A stretch of DNA of 64,000 nt from Oxalobacteraceae sp. CFBP 8761 (GCA_014841595.1 JACYUE010000002.1:186001-250000), one strand, 5' to 3'. Positions 1 to 8,963 are shown, counted from the stretch's first letter. The notes: generated from the sequence alone by a model not told the origin. Numbers and translations: made by a program.

Positions 1-672
1 GGCCAGCGCCGCTGGTTGCATCACGGCAGTTCGATCAGCCAGGGCTCGAATGCGACCCATCCGACCGGCATCTGGCCTGCCGTGGCGGCCGGTCTGGCAG
101 GCGTCGACCTGTTCAATCTGGGTTTCGGCGGCAATGCCTTACTGGATCCGTTCACGGCGCGCACGATCCGTGATCTGCCGGCCAACCTGATCAGCCTGAA
201 GCTCGGCATCAATCTCGTCAACACCGACCTGATGCGCGTGCGCGCGTTCGGGCCGGCCGTGCACGGGTTTCTTGACACGATCCGCGAAGGGATGCACCGG
301 AGCACGCCGCTCCTGGTGATATCGCCGACCTGGTGTCCGATCCACGAAACGACACCGGGGCCGACCATGTTCGATGGCAAGGCCATGGAGCAGGGCAGGC
401 TGTTGTTCCGGGCGATGGGCAACGACGCCGAGCGGCGCCAGGGCAAGCTGACGCTGGGCGTGATCCGCGAGCAGTTGCAAAGAATCGTGGCGCAGCGGAC
501 GGGAACCGATGCGCACATCCATTACCTCGATGGCAGTGCGCTATATGGCGCCGCGGACAACGCGCACCTGCCGCTGCCCGATGCGCTGCACCCGGACGCC
601 GCCACGCACCGGCTGATCGGCGAGCGCTTTCATGCGCAGGTGTTTGGGGCCACAAGCTGGGGTCAGGTCTGA
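1..672 (+). CDS. SGNH/GDSL-family hydrolase, 5' end outside window
   Basis: The frame is open from base 1, so the N-terminus lies upstream; 223 residues are visible. The nucleophile block reads GSSISQG close to the window edge, and the C-terminal block DALHPDAATH supplies the Asp-x-x-His pair typical of SGNH esterases and lipases. The stretch LISLKLGINL fits the central GxN-type block. The likely role is ester hydrolysis of a small acyl or acetyl substrate; the substrate cannot be read from sequence. The last residues (GATSWGQV) and the stop codon lie inside an interspersed inverted-repeat element, so the native C-terminus was probably replaced when that element inserted. Family call is firm, specificity unknown. 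Confidence 0.8.
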   Translation, partial: GQRRWLHHGSSISQGSNATHPTGIWPAVAAGLAGVDLFNLGFGGNALLDPFTARTIRDLPANLISLKLGINLVNTDLMRVRAFGPAVHGFLDTIREGMHRSTPLLVISPTWCPIHETTPGPTMFDGKAMEQGRLLFRAMGNDAERRQGKLTLGVIREQLQRIVAQRTGTDAHIHYLDGSALYGAADNAHLPLPDALHPDAATHRLIGERFHAQVFGATSWGQV

Positions 673-803
673 CATTCGGACACAAGCTCTACTGTAAGTA
701 TCTCTCTGTTATCGGTGCGGCTTCGGTTTTTAGGCCAGTGTTCCACATGCATCGCCCTCAGCAGTCGAGCCCGTGTCCGAATGTCAGACCTGACCCCGGC
801 TTT
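655..803. repeat. Interspersed inverted-repeat element, single copy
   Basis: Two 25-bp arms, 659-683 and 773-797, are perfect inverted copies of each other. The core reads GGGGTCAGGTCTGACATTCG followed by GACAC. They flank about 90 bp of unrelated sequence without a gene. The same arm occurs four more times near 41.2-41.4 kb, so this is a dispersed family in this genome. The left arm supplies the stop codon of the upstream hydrolase gene. It resembles non-autonomous REP-like elements; no transposase is present here. Confidence 0.85.
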
Positions 804-818
804 TGAGTGGCGCCGGCT

Positions 819-1289
819 TTAAGCGCCGCCGGCGTAGCTGTTCTGGCGCCAGGCTTCGTAGACGACGACGGCTACCGTGTTCGACAGGTTCAGGCTGCGG
901 TTATCGGGCCGCATCGGCAGGCGGATGCGTTGGGCGGGTGGGAAGGTTTCGCGCAAGGCGGGGGGCAGGCCGCGCGATTCCGGGCCGAATACGAACACGT
1001 CGCCCGGCTGGAAGTGGGCGTCGGCGAAGGGCGCCGAGCCGTGCGTGGTCAGTGCGAACATGCGCGCCGGGTCGGGCCGGGTGTCCGCCAGGAACGCGGC
1101 CCAGTCCTTGTGCACTTTCATCGTGGCGTAGTCGTGGTAATCGAGGCCGGCGCGGCGCATCTTGGCGTCGTCCAGCGGAAAGCCGAGCGGCTCGATCAGG
1201 TGCAGTTGCACGCCGGTATTGGCGCACAGGCGGATCACATTGCCGGTATTCGGCGGGATTTCTGGTTCGACCAGGACGACGTGGAACAA
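819..1289 (-). CDS. trmL: tRNA (cytidine(34)-2'-O)-methyltransferase
   Basis: A SPOUT methyltransferase of 156 residues, the usual TrmL length. It 2'-O-methylates the wobble base of tRNA-Leu isoacceptors using S-adenosylmethionine. The trefoil-knot signatures are complete: PEIPPNTGNVIRLCANTG at the N-terminus, FGPESRGLP in the middle and the C-terminal MRPDNRSLNLSNTVAVV. The start is a TTG at 1289, chosen because AAGGAG lies 7 nt upstream and the family normally begins M-[FL]-[HN]-[VI]-V. The gene follows comF by 24 nt on the same strand and is probably cotranscribed with it. Confidence 0.95.
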   Translation of the reverse strand: MFHVVLVEPEIPPNTGNVIRLCANTGVQLHLIEPLGFPLDDAKMRRAGLDYHDYATMKVHKDWAAFLADTRPDPARMFALTTHGSAPFADAHFQPGDVFVFGPESRGLPPALRETFPPAQRIRLPMRPDNRSLNLSNTVAVVVYEAWRQNSYAGGA

Positions 1290-1313
1290 CGTGCTTCTCC
1301 TTGATGATGAGGC

Positions 1314-2054
1314 TTATCCATGCGGCGGGGTGCGCGCGAAGACGATGTTCGTCACGCGCGCGGCGCCCGCCTGTTTCAATACGGCGGCAATTTCTGCCAG
1401 TGTGTGGCCGCTGGACATGACATCATCGACCACGCCCACATGCCGGTCACGTACGTCGAACGTGCTGGCCACGCCAAACGCGCCCCTCACGTTCCTGCGC
1501 CGCTCGCCTGGCCCGGCGCCCGATTGTGGCGCTGTCTCGCGCAGCCGGTGCAGCAGTTGCGGGACGACCGGCACGCCCAGCGCACGGGCCAGCGGGCGCG
1601 CGACTTCGAGCGCCTGGTTGTAGCCGCGCTCGATCAGGCGGGCCGGGCCCAGCGGCACCGGACACAGTACATCGGGCAAGACCGGCGCCGGATGCATGAT
1701 GGACGAAATCGCCCCATGCAGCACGCGCGCCATCCACGGCGCCAGCGCCAGTTGCCCGCCAAACTTCAGTTGCAGCACCAGGCTATCGAGCGGCGCCGCG
1801 TAATCGCAGGCAGCCCAGGTCGTGTCGAAGGACGGCGCCTGCGCGAGGCATGCGCCGCAATGCCGTGTGCTGTCCAGCGCGCCGGCCGGGTTCGCGCAGC
1901 AAGAACAGCGCGGCGTCGGCACCACATACGCCTGCTCGCAATCGGCGCACACCGCCGCCCGCGCGTGCCCGCCACACAGTGCGCAGCACGAGGGCAAGAG
2001 CGCGTCCAGCAGCGCGTGCACGAGGCGCATCGGCAGCGGGCGAAGGTCCGGCAT
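1314..2054 (-). CDS. comF: ComF family phosphoribosyltransferase-like protein
   Basis: A 246-residue ComF/GntX-type protein. The N-terminal half carries paired CxxC zinc-binding knuckles (SCCALCGG, CADC, CSCC, HCGAC). The C-terminal half is a phosphoribosyltransferase fold with the PRPP-binding motif VGVVDDVMSSGHTL. In naturally transformable bacteria ComF acts at DNA uptake; in many Proteobacteria its role is not settled. I start it at the ATG at 2054; an in-frame TTG at 2072 would add six residues. It is divergent from the methyltransferase gene at 2115 and followed by trmL. Confidence 0.9.
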   Translation of the reverse strand: MPDLRPLPMRLVHALLDALLPSCCALCGGHARAAVCADCEQAYVVPTPRCSCCANPAGALDSTRHCGACLAQAPSFDTTWAACDYAAPLDSLVLQLKFGGQLALAPWMARVLHGAISSIMHPAPVLPDVLCPVPLGPARLIERGYNQALEVARPLARALGVPVVPQLLHRLRETAPQSGAGPGERRRNVRGAFGVASTFDVRDRHVGVVDDVMSSGHTLAEIAAVLKQAGAARVTNIVFARTPPHG

Positions 2055-2114
2055 CGGCTCGGCGTCCCACAAACGGTTAAACTGCCCACATTATCTCATC
2101 ACGCATCCGATCCC

Positions 2115-3029
2115 ATGGCATCTCCTCAATCCCCGTCCAAGCTGAGCGCGCCCATTGACTTGTCGCGTGTGCGCAACCTGTTCGCGCGGCCCGAGCGCAT
2201 TGCGTCGTCGGATTTCCTGCGCCGCGAAATCGCTGCGCGCATGCACGAGCGCCTGGCCCTGGTGAAGATCATCCCCAAGCAGGTGCTCGACGCCGGCTGC
2301 GGCCCCGGGGGCGACCTGGCTCTGCTGCAGAAAACGTATCCTTCGGCGCAGATCGTCGGCCTGGATGGCGCCGGCGCCATGGCGCGCGCAGCGAAAAAGC
2401 CGGGTGCCTCGGGTTCGCTCAATCAGTTATTGAGCCGGCTGATGCCGGCCAAGGCGGGCGTCGACATCCTGTGCGGTGACTACGGCAACCTGCCGCTCGG
2501 CCCGAACTCGGTCGATTTGTTGTGGTCGAACCTGGCACTGCACTGGCATCCGTTGCCCGACCGCGTGTTTGCCGAATGGCGCCGCGTGCTGCGCGTCGAG
2601 GGCTTGCTGATGTTTTCCAGCTTCGGTCCCGACACGTTCACCGAACTGCGCACGGCATTTGCGGCGCTGGATGCTTATCCGCACACGTTGCCATTTGTCG
2701 ACATGCACGATTTCGGCGATCAGCTGGTCGAGGCGGGTTTTTCGACACCGGTCATGGACATGGAGCGCATCACGGTCACCTACGACACGCCGCAGGCGCT
2801 GCTGCGCGATGTGCGTGCACTGGGCGGCAATCCGCTCGAATCGCGCCGGCGCGGGCTGATCGGCCGCGCGGCCTGGCAGCGGATGCTCGCTGCGCTCGAG
2901 GCGCAGCGTCTCCCCGATGGCAAGCTGGGCCTGACCTTCGAAGTGATCTACGGCCATGCGTTTCGCCCGGCGCCGCGCCAGACGACAGCCGGCGAATCAA
3001 TCGTCCGCTTCCAGCCGCGCAAACCATAA
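2115..3029 (+). CDS. BioC-like SAM-dependent methyltransferase
   Basis: A class I methyltransferase of 304 residues. The SAM-binding loop reads VLDAGCGPGGDL, followed by the acidic strand end IVGLDGA and motif LLWSNLALHWHPLPDRVFAEWRRVLRVEGLLMFSSFGPDT. This pattern is that of BioC, which O-methylates malonyl-ACP to prime biotin synthesis. The gene lies beside comF and not a bio operon, so biotin synthesis is an inference from family. The open frame extends far upstream, but the ATG at 2115 fits the family's N-terminus and leaves 60 bp for the divergent comF start. Another substrate is possible. Confidence 0.75.
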   Translation: MASPQSPSKLSAPIDLSRVRNLFARPERIASSDFLRREIAARMHERLALVKIIPKQVLDAGCGPGGDLALLQKTYPSAQIVGLDGAGAMARAAKKPGASGSLNQLLSRLMPAKAGVDILCGDYGNLPLGPNSVDLLWSNLALHWHPLPDRVFAEWRRVLRVEGLLMFSSFGPDTFTELRTAFAALDAYPHTLPFVDMHDFGDQLVEAGFSTPVMDMERITVTYDTPQALLRDVRALGGNPLESRRRGLIGRAAWQRMLAALEAQRLPDGKLGLTFEVIYGHAFRPAPRQTTAGESIVRFQPRKP

Positions 3030-3073
3030 TGTCGTCGCCGTGCATGGCCAAATTGACCAGCCCCCGATATTCC

Positions 3074-3103
3074 TTGAATAAAAATTAGTGCTTTAGATAT
3101 AAT
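3074..3103 (+). promoter_or_regulatory. Predicted sigma-70 promoter of the cox cluster
   Basis: TTGAAT at 3074-3079 is separated by 18 bp from a perfect TATAAT at 3098-3103. It lies in AT-rich sequence between the methyltransferase and coxB and points into the oxidase cluster. The implied leader is about 215 nt, long enough to hold regulation; I see no known riboswitch in 3110-3326. Confidence 0.6.
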
Positions 3104-3326
3104 CAATTGCTATTTTTCACGTCTAGCCGATAGAATCGCTTGAAAAAGCGGCATCGGTAAACGCGAGACAGCGTCAAAACAGAAACAGAAAAAGAATTGC
3201 AGCAGCCGCAGAGATGCCCCGGCACGGCATCGGTGTTCTGCGGCCAGCACGGAGCGGCGTCGTTCGTTCGTGGAATGGCTGACCGTTTAAAAATAATTCT
3301 TATTTTTTGGGTGGTTGGGGACATAC

Positions 3327-4520
3327 ATGACATATGCAACGCGACTTCGGGCCGTGCTGTACGGCTGTGCCGTACTCGGCGCCGCCGCTGGTTCTGCGCC
3401 GGCTTGGGCGCAGCAACTGACGGGCCGGCCTCAGGAGCACCAGCTCAATATGCAGGCCCCGGTCACCGCCGTCGGCGCCGACATCTACGGCTTGCACACC
3501 TGGATGATGATCGTCTGCCTGGTGATCTTCGTCGCCGTGTTCGGCGTCATGTTCTACTCGGTGTTCAAGCACCGCAAATCCCTGGGCCACAAGCCGGCCA
3601 CCTTCCACGAATCCACCGCCGTCGAAATCGCCTGGACGATCGTGCCGTTCCTGATCGTCATCGGGATGGCGCTGCCGGCCACCAAGACCGTCGTCGCGCT
3701 GAAAGACACGTCCAATGCCGATCTGACCATCAAGGCCACCGGCATGCAGTGGAAATGGGGTTACGACTACCTGAAAGGCGAGGGCGAGGGCATTTCGTTC
3801 CTGTCGAACCTGTCCACGCCGCGTTCGCAGATCGGCGAGCCCGGCGTGGCGCCGACCGAAGCGCGCACGGCCAACTACCTGCTCGAAGTCGATAACGAGA
3901 TGGTGGTCCCGGTCAACAAGAAGATCCGCATGGTGTTCACGGCCAACGACGTGATCCACGCATGGACGGTCCCCGCCTTTGCCATCAAGCAGGATGCGAT
4001 TCCCGGCTTCGTGCGCGATGGCTGGTTCAAGGCCGAACAGATCGGCGTATACCGCGGCAACTGCGTCGAGCTGTGCGGCAAGGACCATGCGTTCATGCCA
4101 ATCGTCGTGCGCGTCGTGTCCGATGCTGACTACACGGCCTGGGTCGCCGGCAAGAAAAAAGAGATGGCCGCACTGGCCGACGACCCGACCAAGGTCTGGA
4201 CCATCGACGAACTGAAAACCCGTGGCGAAGCCGTCTACACCGCCAACTGCGTGGCCTGCCACCAGGTCAATGGCAAGGGCATCCCGGCGGCGTTCGCGGC
4301 GCTGGACGGCTCGCCGAATGTGCTGGGCAGCAAGGCGCACCAGATCGACATCCTGCTGCACGGCCAGAAGAGCGGCAAGTTCCCGACCGCGATGCCTGCC
4401 TGGCCGCAATTGTCCGACACCGAGATCGCCGCCGTGATCACCTATACCCGCAATTCCTGGTCGAACAAGGCTGCGGAAAATATCGTCCAGCCGGCCGAAG
4501 TCCTGGCCGCCCGCAAATAA
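3327..4520 (+). CDS. coxB: Cytochrome c oxidase subunit II with fused cytochrome c domain
   Basis: 397 residues. A signal peptide ends near residue 28 (APAWA-QQ), and two transmembrane helices span about 58-80 and 100-120. The periplasmic cupredoxin domain has all CuA ligands: H211, C246, E248, C250, H254 and M257 (CVELCGKDHAFM). A C-terminal cytochrome c domain carries CVACH at 308-312 and a probable distal Met356 (TAMPAWP), making this a caa3-type subunit that takes electrons from soluble or fused cytochrome c. The ATG at 3327 is preferred to a TTG four codons upstream because GGGGAC sits 6-7 nt ahead. First gene of the cox run. Confidence 0.97.
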   Translation: MTYATRLRAVLYGCAVLGAAAGSAPAWAQQLTGRPQEHQLNMQAPVTAVGADIYGLHTWMMIVCLVIFVAVFGVMFYSVFKHRKSLGHKPATFHESTAVEIAWTIVPFLIVIGMALPATKTVVALKDTSNADLTIKATGMQWKWGYDYLKGEGEGISFLSNLSTPRSQIGEPGVAPTEARTANYLLEVDNEMVVPVNKKIRMVFTANDVIHAWTVPAFAIKQDAIPGFVRDGWFKAEQIGVYRGNCVELCGKDHAFMPIVVRVVSDADYTAWVAGKKKEMAALADDPTKVWTIDELKTRGEAVYTANCVACHQVNGKGIPAAFAALDGSPNVLGSKAHQIDILLHGQKSGKFPTAMPAWPQLSDTEIAAVITYTRNSWSNKAAENIVQPAEVLAARK

Positions 4521-4559
4521 TGTCCGCCACCAACGCACGTAACGAGCAGGGGTAACGCC

Positions 4560-6167
4560 ATGAGCACCACGACGATCGACCACGCACCAGGTCACGGCAA
4601 TGAGCACGCACACGACGAACACCACGACCATCCACACGGCTGGCGTCGCTGGGTGTATGCCACCAACCACAAGGACATCGGTAGCCTGTACCTGTGGTTC
4701 TCGTTCATCATGCTGCTCTCGGGCGGCGTGCTGGCGCTGATGATCCGGGCCGAGCTGTTCCAGCCGGGCCTGCAGTTCGTGCGCCCTGAATTCTTCAACC
4801 AGCTCACCACGATGCACGGGCTGATCATGGTGTTCGGTGCGATCATGCCGGCCTTCGTCGGCTTTGCCAACTGGATGCTGCCGCTGCAGGTCGGCGCATC
4901 CGACATGGCGTTTGCGCGCATGAACAACTTCTCGTTCTGGCTGCTGCCCCCGGCCGCGATCCTGCTGGCGACGTCGTTCCTGGTGCCGGGCGGCGCCACC
5001 GCCGCCGGCTGGACGCTGTACGCGCCGCTGTCGACGCAGATGGGCCTGGGGATGGACATGGCGATCTTCGCGATGCACATCATGGGCGCCTCGTCGATCA
5101 TGGGCTCGATCAACATCATCGTCACCATCCTCAACATGCGCGCGCCCGGCATGACGCTGATGAAGATGCCGATGTTCTGCTGGACCTGGCTGATCACCGC
5201 CTACCTGCTCATCGCCGTGATGCCGGTGCTGGCCGGCGCGATCACGATGACGCTGACCGACCGCCACTTCGGCACCTCGTTCTTCAATGCCGCCGGCGGT
5301 GGCGATCCGGTGATGTACCAGCACATCTTCTGGTTCTTCGGCCACCCCGAGGTCTACATCATGATCCTGCCGGCGTTCGGCATCGTCTCGCAGATCATTC
5401 CGGCATTTGCCCGCAAACCGTTGTTTGGCTACGCGTCGATGGTCTACGCGACGGCCTCGATTGCGATCCTGTCGTTCGTCGTCTGGGCGCACCACATGTT
5501 CACGACCGGCATGCCGGTGACGTCGCAGCTGTTCTTCATGTACGCAACGATGCTCATTGCCGTGCCCACCGGCGTCAAGATCTTCAACTGGGTCGCCACG
5601 ATGTGGAAGGGCTCGATGACGTTCGAGACGCCGATGCTGTTCGCAGTCGGCTTCATTTTCGTGTTCACGATCGGCGGCTTCACGGGCCTGATCCTGGCCG
5701 TCACGCCAATCGACATCCAGGTGCACGACACCTATTACGTCGTTGCCCACTTCCACTACGTGCTGGTAGCCGGCTCGCTGTTCGCGCTGTTCGCGGGCTT
5801 CTATTACTGGGCGCCAAAGTGGACCGGGCACATGTACCCGGAGGCGCGCGGCAAGATGCACTTCTGGCTCTCGCTGATCACGTTCAACGTCACGTTCTTC
5901 CCGATGCACTTCCTGGGCCTGGCCGGCATGCCGCGCCGCTATGCCGATTACGCGGTGCAGTTCACAGACTTCAACATGATCGTCTCGATCGGCGCGTTCG
6001 GCTTCGGCTTCAGCCAGGTGTACTTCCTGTTTGCAGTCGTGCTGCCGACGATCCGCGGCGGCGCCAAGGCGCCCGCCAAACCGTGGGAAGGCGCCGAAGG
6101 CCTGGAGTGGACCGTACCGAGCCCGGCGCCGTTCCACACGTTCGAGACGCCGCCGCTGGTGAAGTAA
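4560..6167 (+). CDS. ctaD: Cytochrome c oxidase subunit I
   Basis: 535 residues with 12 predicted membrane helices, the catalytic heme-copper subunit. Ligands are present: H86 and H399 for heme a, H397 for heme a3, and H262, H311 and H312 for CuB, with Y266 for the His-Tyr cross-link (GHPEVY). The D-channel entry asparagines and the Glu-containing helix region look like A-type oxidases. The first 27 residues are unusually rich in His (eight or more of 27, [21 protein letters not shown]), a possible metal-binding tail. The gene starts 39 bp after coxB. Confidence 0.98.
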   Translation: MSTTTIDHAPGHGNEHAHDEHHDHPHGWRRWVYATNHKDIGSLYLWFSFIMLLSGGVLALMIRAELFQPGLQFVRPEFFNQLTTMHGLIMVFGAIMPAFVGFANWMLPLQVGASDMAFARMNNFSFWLLPPAAILLATSFLVPGGATAAGWTLYAPLSTQMGLGMDMAIFAMHIMGASSIMGSINIIVTILNMRAPGMTLMKMPMFCWTWLITAYLLIAVMPVLAGAITMTLTDRHFGTSFFNAAGGGDPVMYQHIFWFFGHPEVYIMILPAFGIVSQIIPAFARKPLFGYASMVYATASIAILSFVVWAHHMFTTGMPVTSQLFFMYATMLIAVPTGVKIFNWVATMWKGSMTFETPMLFAVGFIFVFTIGGFTGLILAVTPIDIQVHDTYYVVAHFHYVLVAGSLFALFAGFYYWAPKWTGHMYPEARGKMHFWLSLITFNVTFFPMHFLGLAGMPRRYADYAVQFTDFNMIVSIGAFGFGFSQVYFLFAVVLPTIRGGAKAPAKPWEGAEGLEWTVPSPAPFHTFETPPLVK

Positions 6168-6177
6168 GGACAATCCG

Positions 6178-6285
6178 ATGACCGCGCCACGCAAACCCAA
6201 TAACCTGAGAACCGCGCTGTGGCTGGCCGGCCTGGCGCTGTTCTTCTTCATCAGCGTGTTCGTCAAGTTCACGCTCCTGAGCTGA
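6178..6285 (+). CDS. Cytochrome oxidase small assembly protein
   Basis: A 35-residue reading frame between ctaD and ctaG, ten bases after the ctaD stop and one base before the ctaG start. It begins MTAPRKPNNLRTALWLAGLA and continues as a single hydrophobic helix ending in FVKFTLLS. A basic N-terminus followed by one membrane span, in exactly this position, is characteristic of the small assembly protein found between subunit I and Cox11 in Burkholderiales. The molecular role is unknown; position suggests help with CuB or heme insertion into subunit I. It is easily missed by length cut-offs. Confidence 0.8.
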   Translation: MTAPRKPNNLRTALWLAGLALFFFISVFVKFTLLS

Positions 6286-6286
6286 T

Positions 6287-6868
6287 ATGGCCACCGGCGT
6301 CAAATTGCTGCGCCTGAACCGCCGCACCTTCGGCAAGCTGGTGGTGGTGGCCGTGGCGATGTTCGGCTTCGGCTATGCGCTGGTGCCCGTGTACCGGCAG
6401 ATTTGCGAAGTGCTGGGCATCAACGTGCTCACGCAACAGGATGGGTTTGTCGCGGCGCCGACCAATAGCCAGGTCGACAAGTCGCGCACGATCACGATCG
6501 AGCTTGACGGTAATTCGCAGGGCCCGTGGCGCTTCCGGCCCACCACGCGCAGCATCGACGTGCATCCGGGCGAACTGGCCACCGTCATGTACGAGGTCGT
6601 CAACACGCAGGGCAGGGCGGTGAAAGCGCAGGCGATTCCCAGTTACGCGCCGCAGTCGGCCACGCCGCACTTCATGAAGGTCGAGTGCTTCTGCTTCCGC
6701 GAGCAGACGCTGGCCCCGAACGAAGCGCGCCAGATGCCGGTGGTGTTCTTCATCGATCCCAAGTTGCCGCGCGAAGTGAAGAACATCACGCTGTCGTACA
6801 CGTTCTTTGAAATTGGCGGGGCATTCAAGGCCGCTGCCGCGCCGAAAGAGGGCGATGCAAACGGATAA
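6287..6868 (+). CDS. ctaG: Cytochrome c oxidase assembly protein CtaG (Cox11)
   Basis: 193 residues: one N-terminal membrane helix (about 16-36) and a periplasmic immunoglobulin-like domain. The copper-binding CFCF motif is at C134-F-C136-F within ECFCFREQ, followed by the conserved MPVVFFIDP. Cox11 delivers copper to the CuB site of subunit I. The gene is tightly coupled to the small assembly ORF before it (1-nt gap) and overlaps the DUF2970 gene after it by 14 nt, indicating translational coupling. Confidence 0.97.
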   Translation: MATGVKLLRLNRRTFGKLVVVAVAMFGFGYALVPVYRQICEVLGINVLTQQDGFVAAPTNSQVDKSRTITIELDGNSQGPWRFRPTTRSIDVHPGELATVMYEVVNTQGRAVKAQAIPSYAPQSATPHFMKVECFCFREQTLAPNEARQMPVVFFIDPKLPREVKNITLSYTFFEIGGAFKAAAAPKEGDANG

Positions 6869-7064
6869 GCCCCATCAGCGCAAGGGGAGTTTTCTGGCCA
6901 GCATGAAGGCCGTGCTGTGGTCGTTCTTCGGGGTGCGCAAGCGCGCCGATTACGAGAACGATGCGGCCAGCCTGAACCCGGTCCACGTGATCGTCGCCGG
7001 CCTGATCGGGGTGGCGATCTTCATCGGCCTGATCATGCTGGCGGTAAGTTTCGCGGTGGCCTAG
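6855..7064 (+). CDS. DUF2970 family small membrane protein
   Basis: 69 residues with a basic N-terminus, the sequence FLASMKAVLWSFFGVRKRADYEND, and one C-terminal membrane helix (HVIVAGLIGVAIFIGLIMLAVSF). This is the DUF2970 pattern, a family habitually placed between cox11 and coxIII in betaproteobacteria. The function is not known; the context points to oxidase assembly or stability. The ATG at 6855 lies inside the end of ctaG. Confidence 0.85.
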   Translation: MQTDKPHQRKGSFLASMKAVLWSFFGVRKRADYENDAASLNPVHVIVAGLIGVAIFIGLIMLAVSFAVA

Positions 7065-7112
7065 TTTCTCAGTTTGACGCAACAATCAACAGCATCGCCC
7101 GAGGAGATAAAG

Positions 7113-7988
7113 ATGAGTTCGTCACAACCAGCATCGCCAACGACCGCCGCGCCTTATTACTTCGTTCCCGGCCCCTCGCGCTGGCCGCTGCTGGCCGGCC
7201 TGTCGATGCTGGTGACGATGGCCGGCGCGTCCGGCTGGGTCAACGGGCTGCCGTTCGCGATGCCCGTGTGCCTGACGGGCATCGTCGCGATGCTCGTCGT
7301 GCTGTACTTCTGGTTCGGCGAAGCGATCGGTGAATCCGAATCGGGGTTGTACGGCAAGCGCATCGATTTGTCGTTCCGCTGGTCGATGAGCTGGTTCATT
7401 TTCTCGGAAGTGATGTTCTTTGGGGCGTTTTTTGGCGCGCTGTTCTATGCACGCGTAATTTCGATGCCGTGGCTGGGCGACCTCGATCACCAGATCCTGT
7501 GGCCCGATTTTTCGGCGCACTGGGGCAATACCGGACCGGCCCGCATCGTCGAAGGCTTCCGCACGATGGGGCCGTTCCCGATCCCGACGATCAACACGGC
7601 GCTGCTGCTGACGTCGGGCGTGACGCTGACCATTTCGCACCACGCACTGCGCGCCGGCCATCGCGCCAAGACGGCGTTCTGGCTGGCCGCGACCATTTTG
7701 CTGGGCGCCGTGTTCATGGGCTTTCAGGTGTATGAATACATGCACGCCTACCAGGACCTGAACCTCAAGCTCACGTCGGGCATCTACGGTTCGACCTTCT
7801 TCATGCTGACCGGGTTCCACGGTTTTCACGTAACCATGGGCGCGATCATGCTGTCGGTGATCCTGTACCGCGTGCTGCGCGGGCACTTCACGGCCGAACA
7901 CCACTTTGGCTTCGAAGGGGCCGCGTGGTACTGGCACTTCGTCGACGTGGTGTGGCTGGGCCTGTACGTCGTGGTGTACTGGCTGTAA
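7113..7988 (+). CDS. ctaE: Cytochrome c oxidase subunit III
   Basis: 291 residues with seven predicted membrane helices. Family hallmarks include FSEVMFFGAFFGALFYAR, the ending WYWHFVDVVWLGLYVVVYWL, and the internal GFHGFHVTMGAIML. Subunit III stabilises the proton-pumping core formed by subunits I and II. The ATG at 7113 has GAGGAGA 7 nt upstream and is preferred over an in-frame TTG 13 codons earlier. It ends the structural-subunit part of the cluster. Confidence 0.97.
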   Translation: MSSSQPASPTTAAPYYFVPGPSRWPLLAGLSMLVTMAGASGWVNGLPFAMPVCLTGIVAMLVVLYFWFGEAIGESESGLYGKRIDLSFRWSMSWFIFSEVMFFGAFFGALFYARVISMPWLGDLDHQILWPDFSAHWGNTGPARIVEGFRTMGPFPIPTINTALLLTSGVTLTISHHALRAGHRAKTAFWLAATILLGAVFMGFQVYEYMHAYQDLNLKLTSGIYGSTFFMLTGFHGFHVTMGAIMLSVILYRVLRGHFTAEHHFGFEGAAWYWHFVDVVWLGLYVVVYWL

Positions 7989-8003
7989 GCAAGCACAGCC
8001 CGG

Positions 8004-8204
8004 TTAGCGCAAACCGGTCGGCGCAATCCATCCCATCTGGTGCGCCGCCAGCAGGCACAGAAACAGCACGATCGACAAGCCCACCCGCAGCGCCAGCGCA
8101 TTGACGGTGCGGTTGGTGCGCCCCTTGTCGCGCATCATGAAGAACAGGGCCGACGCCAGGCTGGCCAGGATCAGAACGAAGGCGATGGCAACGAAGATTT
8201 TCAT
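8004..8204 (-). CDS. Twin transmembrane protein, DUF2909 family
   Basis: 66 residues on the opposite strand to the cox genes. Two hydrophobic helices (IFVAIAFVLILASLASALFF and VGLSIVLFLCLLAAHQMGWI) flank a short basic loop, MMRDKGRTNRTVNALALR. The sequence and length match the DUF2909 twin-TM family, which sits between coxIII and SURF1 in many betaproteobacteria. Start at the ATG at 8204; a longer upstream frame lacks family similarity. Function unknown; its antisense position means it has its own promoter in the 33 bp before SURF1 or inside that gene. Confidence 0.85.
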   Translation of the reverse strand: MKIFVAIAFVLILASLASALFFMMRDKGRTNRTVNALALRVGLSIVLFLCLLAAHQMGWIAPTGLR

Positions 8205-8237
8205 GATGGACCCGCGAAAGGTTGAGAATTCATTGTA

Positions 8238-8963
8238 ATGCGCTTCGCCTTCCGATTTCGCCCCATCGCCCTGATTGCAGCACTGATTGTGGCCCTCATC
8301 GGCATCCTGCTCGGCAACTGGCAACAGGACCGGGCCGCCTACAAGACCGACCTGCAGGCGCGCCAGCTGGCGCGCGCCGCCGAGCCGCCATTCACCCTCG
8401 GCCCCACCATCGCCGCCTCACCGGATCTTGAATTTCGCCGCGTGCGCGTCCACGGCGAATTCGTCGCCGGCTGGCCCGTCCTGCTCGCGAACCGCCCACG
8501 CGGGAGCCAGTCCGGGTTCTATCTCGCAATGCCGTTTAAAATAGCGGGTGCCGACGAGCACGTGCTGGTGCTGCGTGGCTGGTTGCCGCGGCAGGCCGAG
8601 TTCGACAAGCTGCCGACATTTGCGACGCCAGCCGGGCCGGTCACGCTCGAAGGACGGCTCGTCCTGTCTGCCGGCAAGGTGATGGAACTGGGCGACGGCC
8701 CGCCGCTGGCGCCGGGCGCGGCGGTGCAGAACCTGACGCCGCAAGCGCTCGCACAGGCAAGTGGCCTGCGCCTGCTGCCGTTCGTGGTGCAGCAGACGTT
8801 GCCGGCGACGCCGGCCGACCTGATGGCGCGCGACTGGCCGCTGCCCGAGGCAGGGATCGACAAACACCGCGGCTATGCTTTCCAGTGGTATGCACTGGCG
8901 GCGCTGGCCCTTCTTTTTTATGTGATGACGGGATTTCGACGTGGCTCAAGAACAACTCGCTGA
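8238..8963 (+). CDS. SURF1 family oxidase assembly protein
   Basis: 241 residues with the SURF1 topology: an N-terminal membrane helix (about 9-27), a large periplasmic domain, and a C-terminal helix (WYALAALALLFYVMTGF). The motifs LLGNWQQDRAAYK, FRRVRVHGEF and VLVLRGWLPR are family-typical. SURF1 proteins assist heme A insertion into subunit I. Its last 23 bases overlap the next gene, whose GTG start lies within it. Confidence 0.93.
   Translation: MRFAFRFRPIALIAALIVALIGILLGNWQQDRAAYKTDLQARQLARAAEPPFTLGPTIAASPDLEFRRVRVHGEFVAGWPVLLANRPRGSQSGFYLAMPFKIAGADEHVLVLRGWLPRQAEFDKLPTFATPAGPVTLEGRLVLSAGKVMELGDGPPLAPGAAVQNLTPQALAQASGLRLLPFVVQQTLPATPADLMARDWPLPEAGIDKHRGYAFQWYALAALALLFYVMTGFRRGSRTTR

Noticed and set aside
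655..803. An insertion sequence with terminal inverted repeats
   Set aside because: The interior is about 90 bp and encodes no transposase; it fits a non-autonomous repeat better.
3300..6272. A 990-codon open frame antisense to coxB and ctaD
   Set aside because: It is rich in Arg, His, Asp and Gln, as expected from the antisense of GC-rich coding DNA, and shows no domain. The sense strand carries intact oxidase subunits.
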